A program made the translations under genes and the position numbers. A model generated the notes under the pieces. It was not told the DNA's origin, searched no databases, and saw only the letters and a list, made by a program, of their open reading frames with translations. Positions 43,485 to 51,704 of a DNA stretch of 64,000 bases are shown in pieces (positions within the stretch are counted from its first letter, which is position 1; each line of letters begins with the position of its first letter). Location: the NCBI RefSeq assembly GCF_003697345.1, contig NZ_RFLY01000001.1:124001-188000 (forward strand), given 5' to 3'. Origin of the DNA: Solilutibacter pythonis. Its GTDB lineage: Bacteria; Pseudomonadota; Gammaproteobacteria; Xanthomonadales; Xanthomonadaceae.

Positions 43485-44785
43485 AGCTGTTGACCGGGTT
43501 TGGCCTGTGCCTGCTTTCGGGCATGGCGCTGGCCACGACGCTGCCCGCGCTGGTCGAAGTGCGGGCGGATGGACGCGCCCCGCAACCATGGCGCACGCTG
43601 AATGCCGTGGACGTAGAGCGCTTCGAACTTGGCCACGCGGTGTTCAACACCTCGTGGTTGCCGGCCCGTGGCAACGCCAGCCGCCGTGACGGTCTCGGCC
43701 CCGTGTTCAATTCCGTCTCCTGCGATTCCTGCCACAACAGCCGTCGGCGCGGCCGTGGGCCGAGCGGTAATGGGCCGGTGCCGACCGACTTCGTGGTCCA
43801 GGCGGGGCGTCTGCTGGCCGATGGCGGCCTGCAACGCGGGCACCCACGCTTCGGCCACGTCATCAATACCGATGCCATCGACGGCCACCGCTCCGAGGCG
43901 ACGATCGGCATCCGTTACCAGGCCCGCGCGCGCACCCGTGCCGACGGCAGCCTGCAATGGCTGCACCACCCGGAATACCTCATCGGCATGCCCGATGGCG
44001 GGCCGCCGCCCGCCGACCTGGTGGTGATGCCACGGATGGCGCCGCAGGTGCTGGGCAGCGGGCTGCTGGAGCGGGTGCCGGAAGCGGCCATCCTGGCTTA
44101 TGCCAGAAGCGTGGTCGTTGGAGGCGTGCCGGCATGGGTGGACGATGCCGAGGGGCGGCGTCTCGGGCGCTTCGGCTGGCAGGGAACCGAGCCGGATATC
44201 GCCAGCCAGACCGCCGCCGCGTTCGCGCGGGAGATGGGGTTGACCACGCCGCTGATCGCGACCGACGACTGCACCACGCGTGATGACGCCTGCCGCGAAG
44301 CCGCCGATGGCGGACACCCGGAAGTGACAGCGGATCTGTTCGAGGCGGTGGTCGCCTTCCAGCAATGGGAGCGGATGCGGCAGACGCCGGAGGGCGCGCG
44401 TCTACAGGCGGCCAGCGTGCATGGCGCGGAGCTGTTTGAGCGCAGCGGTTGCGTCGATTGCCACCGTGGCGAACTGCCGCTGGCCGATGGCCGCCGCATC
44501 ACGCCTTATACCGATCTGCTGCTGCACGACCTGGGCGAGGAACTGGCCGATCGCGATGTCGCTGGCCGGTCGGTGCCCAGCCTGTGGCGAACCGCGCCGT
44601 TGTGGGGGCTATCCACCGCGCGGGAAGGCGGCCGCGAATTGCGCCTGATGCACGACGGCCGCGCCCGCAGCATCGACGAGGCCGTCGGCTGGCATGGCGG
44701 CGCGGCGGCCGCGGCGCGCGAACGCTATGACCGGCTCGACCAGACCGAGCGGCAGTTGTTGCTGGAGTGGCTTTCTTCGCTATGA
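43481..44785 (+). CDS. Di-haem oxidoreductase, DUF1111 family
   Basis: 434 residues. Signal peptide MKLLTGFGLCLLSGMALA. Two c-type haem sites: CDSCH (81-85) and CVDCH (324-328). The family is distantly related to MauG/CcpA di-haem peroxidases and is often found next to metal-uptake genes, though its reaction is not established. Periplasmic. Overlaps the preceding gene and is followed, after a second palindrome, by a TonB-dependent receptor; a redox role in handling the imported metal is inference. Confidence 0.88.
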   Translation: MKLLTGFGLCLLSGMALATTLPALVEVRADGRAPQPWRTLNAVDVERFELGHAVFNTSWLPARGNASRRDGLGPVFNSVSCDSCHNSRRRGRGPSGNGPVPTDFVVQAGRLLADGGLQRGHPRFGHVINTDAIDGHRSEATIGIRYQARARTRADGSLQWLHHPEYLIGMPDGGPPPADLVVMPRMAPQVLGSGLLERVPEAAILAYARSVVVGGVPAWVDDAEGRRLGRFGWQGTEPDIASQTAAAFAREMGLTTPLIATDDCTTRDDACREAADGGHPEVTADLFEAVVAFQQWERMRQTPEGARLQAASVHGAELFERSGCVDCHRGELPLADGRRITPYTDLLLHDLGEELADRDVAGRSVPSLWRTAPLWGLSTAREGGRELRLMHDGRARSIDEAVGWHGGAAAAARERYDRLDQTERQLLLEWLSSL

Positions 44786-44829
44786 CGCGCGTGAGGAACG
44801 TCCCTGTCCACTGCCGTGCCCGCGCTTGT

Positions 44830-44853
44830 CGTCATATGAAATTGGATATGACG
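44830..44853. promoter_or_regulatory. ModE-like operator before the TonB-dependent receptor
   Basis: Perfect palindrome: CGTCATAT (44830-44837), 8-base spacer, ATATGACG (44846-44853), 85 bases before the receptor ATG. It shares CG-NN-ATAT-N8-ATAT-NN-CG with the first site at 42914. Two matching sites in one locus make chance unlikely. Confidence 0.65.
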
Positions 44854-44938
44854 CTCACTGAATCATGAACAGGTCATTGCCCAGGCCGGGACGACCGCGT
44901 GGGCCACGAATCAGAACAACCACGAGGACTTCCACATC

Positions 44939-47014
44939 ATGCAACGACCTCACCGCCTGGGCCTGGCCATCGCGTGCATACTGGCCTTGCCGTTTGCCGC
45001 TCAAGCCACCACTCCCGACGACGCCAAGCCCCCCCGCGACGAAGAAGCGTTCACCCTGGGCCGGGTCACGGTGGTTGGACAGCGCCCGGCGTCTGTCGCA
45101 ACCGGCGATGCCACCATCACCCGCGAAGAGATGTGGACCTTCCATGCGTTGACGTTGGACGAAGCGATCAAGCTCACCCCGGGGGTGACGACCTCGCAGG
45201 ACAGCAATGGCCGCCGCAACGAGCACGACATCTTCATCCGTGGCTTTGGTCGCTGGCATGTGCCGCTGTCGATCGACGGCGTGCGCATCTATCTGCCGGC
45301 CGACAACCGGCTGGATTTCCGCCGCTTCCTGACGGCCGACCTGGCCGAAGTGCAGGTACACAAGGGGCTGGTGCCGGTGATCGACGGCCCGGGGGCGATG
45401 GGCGGTGCGATCAATCTGGTCACGCGCAAGCCGACCCGCGCGTTCGAGGGCCAGTTTCAGGCCGGTATCGACCTGGACCGCGGCGGTGAGATGGCGGCCT
45501 GGAATACCTATGCCTCGATGGGAACGCGCCAGGACCGCTTTTACCTGCATGCCAGCGTCAGCGCCCAGGATCGCAATTACTGGCGGCTGCCGGGCGGCTA
45601 TGCCGGCACCTCGATCCAACCGGCCGGCAAGCGAAACCGTTCGTCGACGGACGACTCGCGCATCAATCTGAAGCTGGGCTTCGAGCCGAACGCCACCGAC
45701 GAATACTCGCTGTCCTACACCCGTCAGGCGGGCAGCAAGGGCGCCCCGCTGAACGTATACAACGATCCGCCAAACCCGCCCAACAGCTACTGGGACTGGC
45801 CGGTCTGGAACATCCGCAATCTCTATTTCCTGTCCAACACAAGCCTTGGCGACGAGGCTTACGTGAAGACCCGGCTCCACCACAACACCTTCGACAACGC
45901 GTTATACGCCTACGACGACGCGCGTTACGCCATCCAGTCGAACAGGGGGCGCTTCAGGAGCATCTACGAAGACAGCGGCTACGGCGCCAGCGTCGAGGCC
46001 GGTTTCCGCGTCTCGCCGGCCAACCGCATGCGGCTGGCCGCGCACTGGCGCAGCGACCGCCACAGCGAATACAACGTCAACCGGCCCACGCATCCGACGC
46101 TGTCCTCGCGCGAGCCAACTCAGTACAGCCGCGAGGACACCTGGTCGCTGGCGGTGGAAAATACCTGGACGCCGAGCGAGGCGTTGGAGGTGCTTCTTGG
46201 CCTCAGCCACGACCGTAACGATGTCAAACAGGCGCAGGAATACAACGCCCGCAAGGGCCTGTATGAATATCCGAAGGGCGGCAGCAGCGCCTGGAACGGG
46301 CAGGTCGGGGTGTACTGGCAGCGCGACGCGGACACCCGGCTGGGCGCCAGCCTGTCCTCGCGCACCCGTTTCGCGACCTTGTTCGAACGCTTCAGTACCC
46401 GCTTCGGCACCGCCATCCCCAATCCCGGTCTGGGCGGCGAGCGCGCCACCCAGTTGGAACTGTCCTGGCAGCGGCGGCTTTCGGAACGCACGCGTTTCAA
46501 CGCTGCGATATTCCGCGCCGAAGTCGGCGACATGATCCAGACCGTGGTGGTCGATGCCGGGCCGCCGCAAATGACCCAGACCCGCAACGTCGGCGATGGT
46601 GTCTACCAGGGCGTGGAGTTCGGTGGCGAATCGCGCCTGTCCGAGCGCTGGGTGATCGGCGGCAACGCCACCTGGCTGGAGCGCCGGATCCGCGACGCGC
46701 TGCAACCCGATTACCGCCCGACCGGCGTACCCGGCCGTCAGCTCTTTCTGTACGCCACCTGGTCGCCGCTGCCGAAGTGGTCGTTCACCCCCAGCGTGGA
46801 ACACGCCAGCGACCGTTGGAACAGCGGACCGGGCGCCAGTTACCTGCGCACCGGCCGCTATACCTTGGCCAATCTACAGGCGCAGTGGACGCCAAGGCCG
46901 AACCTGGTCGTCGCCCTTGGCGGCCGCAACCTACTGGACCAGGAATACGAACTGGCCTGGGGCTTCCCCAACGAAGGCCGTAACTGGTACGGGAAGTTGC
47001 AGATCAGCTTCTGA
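44939..47014 (+). CDS. TonB-dependent outer-membrane receptor, possibly for molybdate/tungstate or a complex of them
   Basis: 691 residues. Signal peptide (MQRPHRLGLAIACILALPFAAQA), a TonB-box-like region (about 37-50, FTLGRVTVVGQ), a plug domain (EAIKLTPGVTT ... IFIRGFG ... VPVIDGPGAMGGAINLVTRKP) and a 22-strand barrel ending in an aromatic residue (KLQISF), as outer-membrane barrels do. Plug features resemble iron-siderophore/FecA-like receptors, so iron cannot be excluded. The ModE-like operator upstream and the ModE-type gene downstream suggest an oxyanion-related substrate. Confidence 0.9.
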   Translation: MQRPHRLGLAIACILALPFAAQATTPDDAKPPRDEEAFTLGRVTVVGQRPASVATGDATITREEMWTFHALTLDEAIKLTPGVTTSQDSNGRRNEHDIFIRGFGRWHVPLSIDGVRIYLPADNRLDFRRFLTADLAEVQVHKGLVPVIDGPGAMGGAINLVTRKPTRAFEGQFQAGIDLDRGGEMAAWNTYASMGTRQDRFYLHASVSAQDRNYWRLPGGYAGTSIQPAGKRNRSSTDDSRINLKLGFEPNATDEYSLSYTRQAGSKGAPLNVYNDPPNPPNSYWDWPVWNIRNLYFLSNTSLGDEAYVKTRLHHNTFDNALYAYDDARYAIQSNRGRFRSIYEDSGYGASVEAGFRVSPANRMRLAAHWRSDRHSEYNVNRPTHPTLSSREPTQYSREDTWSLAVENTWTPSEALEVLLGLSHDRNDVKQAQEYNARKGLYEYPKGGSSAWNGQVGVYWQRDADTRLGASLSSRTRFATLFERFSTRFGTAIPNPGLGGERATQLELSWQRRLSERTRFNAAIFRAEVGDMIQTVVVDAGPPQMTQTRNVGDGVYQGVEFGGESRLSERWVIGGNATWLERRIRDALQPDYRPTGVPGRQLFLYATWSPLPKWSFTPSVEHASDRWNSGPGASYLRTGRYTLANLQAQWTPRPNLVVALGGRNLLDQEYELAWGFPNEGRNWYGKLQISF

Positions 47015-47038
47015 CATCGTGCCCGCTGCCCGCCACGC

Positions 47039-47407
47039 CTAACCGCCGGTGGGCGGCGTCATATGGCGATGCAGGTAGCCGATATGGCTGGATGCCGCTT
47101 CGACGGCGCCGGCTTCCAGGTGCCGGTAGCGGCGTACCACTTCCTCGCCCCATGCCGTCAACCGCGCGCCGCCGCCGCCGTTGCCGCCCTTGGCGGTTTC
47201 CACCACCGGCGCGTCGAAGTGCCGGTTCATCGCGTCGATCAGGTCCCAGGCGCGCTTGTAGCTCATCTTCATGCGTCTGCCGGCCGCCGAAATCGATCCG
47301 GTCTCGCGGATCCCTTCCAACAGATCGACCTTGCCTGGGCCGAGCACCAGCCCCGAGTCGAATACCAGCCGGATCCGCATCCGTGCAGGAAGTGCTTTAG
47401 CCGCCAT
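47039..47407 (-). CDS. ModE-type winged-helix regulator, DNA-binding domain only
   Basis: 122 residues. The sequence KVDLLEGIRETGSISAAGRRMKMSYKRAWDLIDAMN (quoted in parts: KVDLLEGIRETGSIS, AAGRRMKMSYKRAWDL) is the N-terminal ModE/LysR-type HTH, followed by GGNGGGGARLTAWG, the wing. The C-terminal Mop/TOBE molybdate-binding domain of E. coli ModE is missing. I chose the ATG at 47407 (GAGGGA upstream) over the TTG at 47422. Convergent with the TonB receptor. It is the likely binder of the two palindromes. How it senses metal without a Mop domain is unknown. Confidence 0.88.
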   Translation of the reverse strand: MAAKALPARMRIRLVFDSGLVLGPGKVDLLEGIRETGSISAAGRRMKMSYKRAWDLIDAMNRHFDAPVVETAKGGNGGGGARLTAWGEEVVRRYRHLEAGAVEAASSHIGYLHRHMTPPTGG

Positions 47408-47538
47408 CAAGGCGTCCCTCAACGTTCATCATGTCGCTGCCCTGGTCGTCCGCGGCGGGGAGCGATGTTTTAGCACGGGGAAATCGGTGGCGGCCCCGGG
47501 GCGCGTCATGAACTTCAATACGGACAAGCGCCGGTAAA

Positions 47539-47563
47539 GCGGGCCGCGGCGAATGCGGCCCGC
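47539..47563 (-). terminator. Terminator of the glycine-zipper lipoprotein gene
   Basis: Arms GCGGGCCGC (47539-47547) and GCGGCCCGC (47555-47563), 7-base loop; on the minus strand TTTACC follows. Lies just after the 47571 stop. Confidence 0.6.
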
Positions 47564-47570
47564 CCATGCC

Positions 47571-48050
47571 TCAGCGCGCCCAGGCGCGACCGTTGTAGAC
47601 CCGGACGGAGGACCCCTCGCGGATGCCGCCGATGTCGTTCTGGCTGACCACGGTGCTCTGGCCGTTGTTCATGCGCACGTAAACGTTGTAATGGGCGCCG
47701 CCGCCGGCACGGTTCTGGATGGCGTTGCCGACCGCCGCGCCGGCGGCGGCGCCGGCCACGGTGGCGGTGTTGCGGCGGCCCTGGCTGTCGGTGTTCTGCT
47801 TGGCGATCTGGCGGCCGGCCACCGCGCCCACGATGCCGCCGATCACCGCGCCGGTGGCGGGCGGGGCGCTGGCGCCGCCGGAGATCATCTCGATCCGGGT
47901 CACGGTGCCGCAGTCGTAGCAGTTGGCGCCGGGGCCGGGCGGCGGCGGTGCGTTGCCGTAACCGCCGCCATGGCCGGGGGAGGTGGCACAGGCGGACAAG
48001 GCGAGCGCGGAAGCCGCGGTGGCGGCCAAGGTCAGGGTGCGGACGTTCAT
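47571..48050 (-). CDS. Glycine-zipper 2TM lipoprotein
   Basis: 159 residues. Lipobox LALSAC (Cys about 21), a proline-rich linker, then a glycine-zipper pair (GAVIGGIVGAVAGRQIAKQ; VAGAAAGAAVGNAIQ) as in SlyB/PcP-type proteins, and a C-terminal SH3-like tail (YNVYVRMNNGQSTVVSQ). Such proteins sit in the outer membrane and stabilise it; exact role unknown. Confidence 0.85.
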   Translation of the reverse strand: MNVRTLTLAATAASALALSACATSPGHGGGYGNAPPPPGPGANCYDCGTVTRIEMISGGASAPPATGAVIGGIVGAVAGRQIAKQNTDSQGRRNTATVAGAAAGAAVGNAIQNRAGGGAHYNVYVRMNNGQSTVVSQNDIGGIREGSSVRVYNGRAWAR

Positions 48051-48248
48051 GACTTCTCTCCTCGGTGGCAAACGTGGATGTCGCGCGTCGACATCCTTGG
48101 CGTGGCCCGATGAATATCGGGTCAATCCATCGGCTGCTGGCGGCGAGGCGTCAGCACGGGTTCATGCCGTTGGCGCGGAGGTGAAGCCCCGCAACGAAAA
48201 CGCCCGGCGCGGGGCCGGGCATTCGGTCGGGTGAAAAGTGCTTGGAAA

Positions 48249-48701
48249 TCAGCCTTTCTTGAAGTCGTCGTGGCAAGCCTTGCACTGGCCGCCGATGTCG
48301 CCGACGGTCTTCTTCAGGCTTTCGCAGGACAGGGGAGGATTGGCCTGGGCGGCATCGAGCACGGCGCGAAAGTTGGCCGAATGCTTGGCGAAGCGCTCGT
48401 CGCTGGCCAGATCGGGGTAGGCGAAATCCACGTCGTCGCCCATCCGGCGCAGGGTTTGCAGGTGCGGCAGGCTGTCGGTGGCGTTGCAGCGGTTGATCTC
48501 GATGTTCTTCTTCAGCCGCCCCATGTGCCAGGCCTGCACCGTCATCACGCTGTCGGGGAAGCGATCCTTGCGGGCATCGAGCGCGCGCATGGCCATCACC
48601 GCGGCGATGGCGCCCAGCACCAGACCCAGCAACAGCATGAAAAAGTAGCGGCTGGCGGCGGAGGATTTCTTTCTTGGGGTTTCGTTGGCTGGCGTAGACA
48701 T
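48249..48701 (-). CDS. Membrane-anchored cytochrome c'-like protein
   Basis: 150 residues. An uncleaved N-terminal anchor (YFFMLLLGLVLGAIAAVMAM, about 19-38) and a four-helix-bundle-like periplasmic domain ending with a haem site CKACH followed by DDFKKG, the layout of class II cytochromes c. A single haem. Function unknown: cytochromes c' bind NO or act in electron transfer. Monocistronic, with no oxidase genes nearby. Confidence 0.82.
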   Translation of the reverse strand: MSTPANETPRKKSSAASRYFFMLLLGLVLGAIAAVMAMRALDARKDRFPDSVMTVQAWHMGRLKKNIEINRCNATDSLPHLQTLRRMGDDVDFAYPDLASDERFAKHSANFRAVLDAAQANPPLSCESLKKTVGDIGGQCKACHDDFKKG

Positions 48702-48764
48702 GCGGGCTCTCCCTCGTGAATGGCCGGCACGATATCACGGTGGCCGTGCCGGTAAAATTCATCG

Positions 48765-49550
48765 ATGAAGATCGCAAGGGAAAGGTTCGCCGGCATCGAC
48801 CGGCTATACGGCCGTGGCGCGCTGGAGCGGCTGGCCGGCGCGCATATCTGCGTGGTGGGTATCGGCGGTGTCGGGTCGTGGGCGGTGGAGGCGCTGGCTC
48901 GCAGCGGCATCGGCAGGCTTACGCTGATCGACGCCGACGACCTCTGCCTGTCCAACACCAACCGCCAGTTGCCGGCGCTCGATGGCCAGTACGGACGCAA
49001 CAAGGTGGAGGTGATGGCCGAACGCTGCCGGGCGATCAATCCCGCGATCGAGGTGAGGGCCATCGCTTCGTTCCTGACGCCCGCGAACATGGCGCAATGG
49101 CTGGACGAGGGCTTCGATCTGGTGCTGGATGCCTGCGACAGCTTCCGGGTGAAGGTGGAGATGATCGCGTTCTGCCGGCGTCGCAAGCAGCCGGTCGTCA
49201 CCGTTGGCGCCGCCGGTGGGCGCAGCGATGTCACCCAAGTGCGCGTGCGCGACCTCTCGCGCACCGAGCATGACGCGATGCTTTCGCTGATCCGCAAGAA
49301 GCTGCGCGGCGAATTCAATTTTCCGAAGAATCACGACCGCTATTTCGGCGTCCCCGCGGTGTATTCGCTGGAGAACGTGCGCTATCCGCAGGCCGATGGC
49401 TCGGTGTGCGGCGTGCGTCCCGTGCTCGGCAGGGACGAAGCGTTGAAACTCGATTGCGGTGCCGGCCTGGGCGCGGCCACGCACGTCACCGGTACGTTTG
49501 CCTTTGCCGCCGTGGGCAAGGCGCTGGAAATGCTGCTGAAACGACGTTAA
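48765..49550 (+). CDS. tcdA: tRNA threonylcarbamoyladenosine dehydratase
   Basis: 261 residues. E1-like ThiF-family enzyme (CsdL) that cyclises t6A37 to ct6A37 with ATP. Nucleotide motif VVGIGGVGSWAVEALARSG (about 29-47), SNTNRQLPA, and DACDSFRVKVEM. No rhodanese or Cys-rich zinc pair of MoeB type, which separates it from the moeB gene at 24466. Confidence 0.93.
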   Translation: MKIARERFAGIDRLYGRGALERLAGAHICVVGIGGVGSWAVEALARSGIGRLTLIDADDLCLSNTNRQLPALDGQYGRNKVEVMAERCRAINPAIEVRAIASFLTPANMAQWLDEGFDLVLDACDSFRVKVEMIAFCRRRKQPVVTVGAAGGRSDVTQVRVRDLSRTEHDAMLSLIRKKLRGEFNFPKNHDRYFGVPAVYSLENVRYPQADGSVCGVRPVLGRDEALKLDCGAGLGAATHVTGTFAFAAVGKALEMLLKRR

Positions 49551-49552
49551 TC

Positions 49553-49587
49553 CGGCATCTCCGTCTCATCCGGTGACGGAGATGCCG
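49553..49587. terminator. Bidirectional hairpin between tcdA and the tatD-like gene
   Basis: Perfect arms CGGCATCTCCGTC (49553-49565) and GACGGAGATGCCG (49575-49587) with a 9-base loop, between convergent genes and overlapping the stop of the tatD-like gene. No T-run. Confidence 0.6.
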
Positions 49588-50342
49588 AACAGGCGCTCGG
49601 CGTTGGCCGTGGTGGCGGTGGCGATGGCCTCGCGGCCGTCGCCGCGCAACCTGGCGATGGCATCGAGAACGGCGATGAGCCGGGCCGGCTCATTGCGGCG
49701 GCCAAGCCATTCGCTGTCCGGCTGGTCGGGAGCGTCGGTTTCCAGCAATAGCTGGTCGAGCGGCATCTCCGCCACCGTGCGCCGCAGCCGTTGCGCCCGC
49801 GCGTGGGTCACGGGGCCGCCGATACCGAGTAGAAAGCCAAGCGCATGCAGCTGGCGCGCCTGCTCCGCGCTGCCGGAGAAACTGTGCACCACGCCGCGCA
49901 GGCCGGGATACCGGCGCAGCGTGGCGATCACCGCCTCGAAGGCGCGACGGGCGTGGACGATCACCGGCAGGCCGAATTCGCGGGCCAGCTTCAATTGCTC
50001 CTCGAAATAGAATTGCTGCGCTTCGCGGTCGAGCTCGGCCATGAAGTAATCGAGGCCGATCTCGCCGATCGCGACGCGCGGCGTGGCGCCGGCCAGCAGC
50101 TCGCGCAATTGCCGCAAATGCGCCGGCCGGTGCTCGGGCAGATAGACCGGGTGCAGGCCGTAGGCCGCGTACAGGCCCGGGTAAGCCGCGCGCACTTCGG
50201 TCAGGCGCGGCCAGCCGGCGGCGGCGGTGGCCGGCAGCACTTGGGCGACGATGCCGGCTTCGCGCGCGCGCGCCAGCGCTTCGGCGCGGTCGGCACCGAA
50301 GGCATCGACATCGAAATGGCTGTGCGAATCGACGAGCCGCAT
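49566..50342 (-). CDS. TatD-family metal-dependent nuclease
   Basis: 258 residues. TIM-barrel hydrolase with the metal ligands in DSHSHFDVDAF (His, His), EIGLDYF (Glu), PVIVHARRAFE (His), HSFSG (His) and LLETDAPDQ (Asp). TatD-type proteins are 3'-5' DNA/RNA exonucleases or D-aminoacyl-tRNA deacylases; the paralogue (TatD, YcfH or YjjV) cannot be settled, though YjjV-like is plausible. It precedes the small DUF6116 gene only in space, being downstream of it on the same strand. Confidence 0.88.
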   Translation of the reverse strand: MRLVDSHSHFDVDAFGADRAEALARAREAGIVAQVLPATAAAGWPRLTEVRAAYPGLYAAYGLHPVYLPEHRPAHLRQLRELLAGATPRVAIGEIGLDYFMAELDREAQQFYFEEQLKLAREFGLPVIVHARRAFEAVIATLRRYPGLRGVVHSFSGSAEQARQLHALGFLLGIGGPVTHARAQRLRRTVAEMPLDQLLLETDAPDQPDSEWLGRRNEPARLIAVLDAIARLRGDGREAIATATTANAERLFGISVTG

Positions 50343-50351
50343 GGGACGGAC

Positions 50352-50582
50352 TCAGCGGCGGGTGGCCTGGCCTTCGATCGGCTCGACGGCGGCCGGCTTG
50401 TTGCGATCCTTCCAACTGGCCAGCAGCAAAGTGCCGAGGCCGAGCAGGATCTCATCGATGAACGGGATCGGGTCGGGCAGGAGCAAGGTCAGCACGAACA
50501 ACGCGCCGACCAGCTTGAACAGCGCCGGAAACTTGAGTTTTCGGGCCCATGCGAGGAAGGGGCCGAGCAGCAGGTGACGCAT
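50352..50582 (-). CDS. Small membrane protein (DUF6116-like)
   Basis: 76 residues: MRHLLLGPFLAWARKLKF, then a membrane hairpin (PALFKLVGALFVLTLLLPDP, FIDEILLGLGTLLLASWKDR) and a basic tail. It matches my memory of a small family common in Lysobacterales (DUF6116), not verified. Ten bases upstream of the tatD-like gene on the same strand, so probably cotranscribed. Confidence 0.65.
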   Translation of the reverse strand: MRHLLLGPFLAWARKLKFPALFKLVGALFVLTLLLPDPIPFIDEILLGLGTLLLASWKDRNKPAAVEPIEGQATRR

Positions 50583-50788
50583 GGCGATGACTCCATGAGG
50601 GTACGGGCACGCTAGCACGCGGGCGTTGGCCGAGATGTGTGGGCGACCTGGCGAAACCGGGCGTTTGGCGGGTCGTCGGTTCAGGAGGGCGTCAGTTCGG
50701 CGAGGGCGTGGCGTGCACTCGTTCAGTCTCGGCGCGCTTGAATGGCGCCGTGGCAGACAGGCGGGATTTCCCGCCGAAGGAGAACACG

Positions 50789-51592
50789 ATGTACATCGAC
50801 AACAAACTGCTTTCCGTGGCTCTGGGTTCGCTGCTGGTCGGCGGTGGCGCGGTGGCGGCATATCACAGCCTGAGCCGCCCCGATGCGCCGGCCGGCCAGC
50901 CCACGCTGGCGAGGGCCGGAGTCCCCAAGCCTCAGCCCACGCCGGAAGTGGCGCCACTTGAGCTGCGAACCGGTCCGGACGTGTCGTATGCGCCGATCGT
51001 CTCGGTGAAGCCGGTGACGCGCAGCGCGCCGCAATATGCCAGCGTCATCGGTATCGACCCTGTGACCCGTGCCGGTGAGCAGCAGCGTTCGCGCGAAGTC
51101 TGCGACGACGTGCCCGTGACGAAGCGCCTGCCGGAGCGCGACGGCAATGTCGGCGGCACCGTCGCCGGGGCGGTGATCGGCGGCCTGGTGGGCAACCAGT
51201 TGGGCAAGAACAAGGGCGGCGATCGTCGCAAGATCGAGACGGCCGCCGGTGCCGTGGGCGGCGCCTTCCTTGGCCGCTACATCGACCAGCGTCACGTTGG
51301 CGGGCAGGTGGTGCAGGCCACCGAGCGCCAGTGCCGCACGGTGACGGAGAGCGTGCCGTCGAACCGGGTCGTCGGCTATGACGTGACGTTCCGTAACCCG
51401 GACGGGTCGACCGGCATGAAGCGGATGGACAAACGACCGGGTTCGCGCATCGCGCTGGGTAGCAAAAGCGTTACCGAAAGCTACGACGTGACTTATGAGC
51501 TGGATGGGCGAAAGCGCGTAGTGCGGATGGATCGGCGTCCCGGCGTCGACCGTTTCAAAGTGGTGGATGGCGAGGTGATCACCCGCATCTGA
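50789..51592 (+). CDS. Glycine-zipper 2TM envelope protein
   Basis: 267 residues. An N-terminal anchor or signal (LLSVALGSLLVGGGAVAAY), a proline-rich linker, CDDVPVTKRLPERDGNVGGT, a glycine-zipper (GTVAGAVIGGLVGNQLGKN; AAGAVGGAFLGRYID), then two similar beta repeats (VGYDVTFRNPDG ... RMDKRPGSRI; SYDVTYELDGRKRVVRMDRRPG). Related to outer-membrane lipoproteins of the SlyB type but without a lipobox. AAGGAGAAC precedes the ATG. Confidence 0.82.
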   Translation: MYIDNKLLSVALGSLLVGGGAVAAYHSLSRPDAPAGQPTLARAGVPKPQPTPEVAPLELRTGPDVSYAPIVSVKPVTRSAPQYASVIGIDPVTRAGEQQRSREVCDDVPVTKRLPERDGNVGGTVAGAVIGGLVGNQLGKNKGGDRRKIETAAGAVGGAFLGRYIDQRHVGGQVVQATERQCRTVTESVPSNRVVGYDVTFRNPDGSTGMKRMDKRPGSRIALGSKSVTESYDVTYELDGRKRVVRMDRRPGVDRFKVVDGEVITRI

Positions 51593-51624
51593 TTTCCCGC
51601 CCGCAACAGACGATGGCGAATGGA

Positions 51625-51657
51625 AAACGGGAGCCGGCAATGGCTCCCGTTTCCCTT
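51625..51657 (+). terminator. Rho-independent terminator
   Basis: Arms AAACGGGAGCC (51625-51635) and GGCTCCCGTTT (51642-51652), loop GGCAAT, then CCCTT. Ends the glycine-zipper gene. Confidence 0.8.
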
Positions 51658-51704
51658 GGGGCCATGGGTAGAATGCGGGATCAATCCGAACCCGATGGAA
51701 GACC

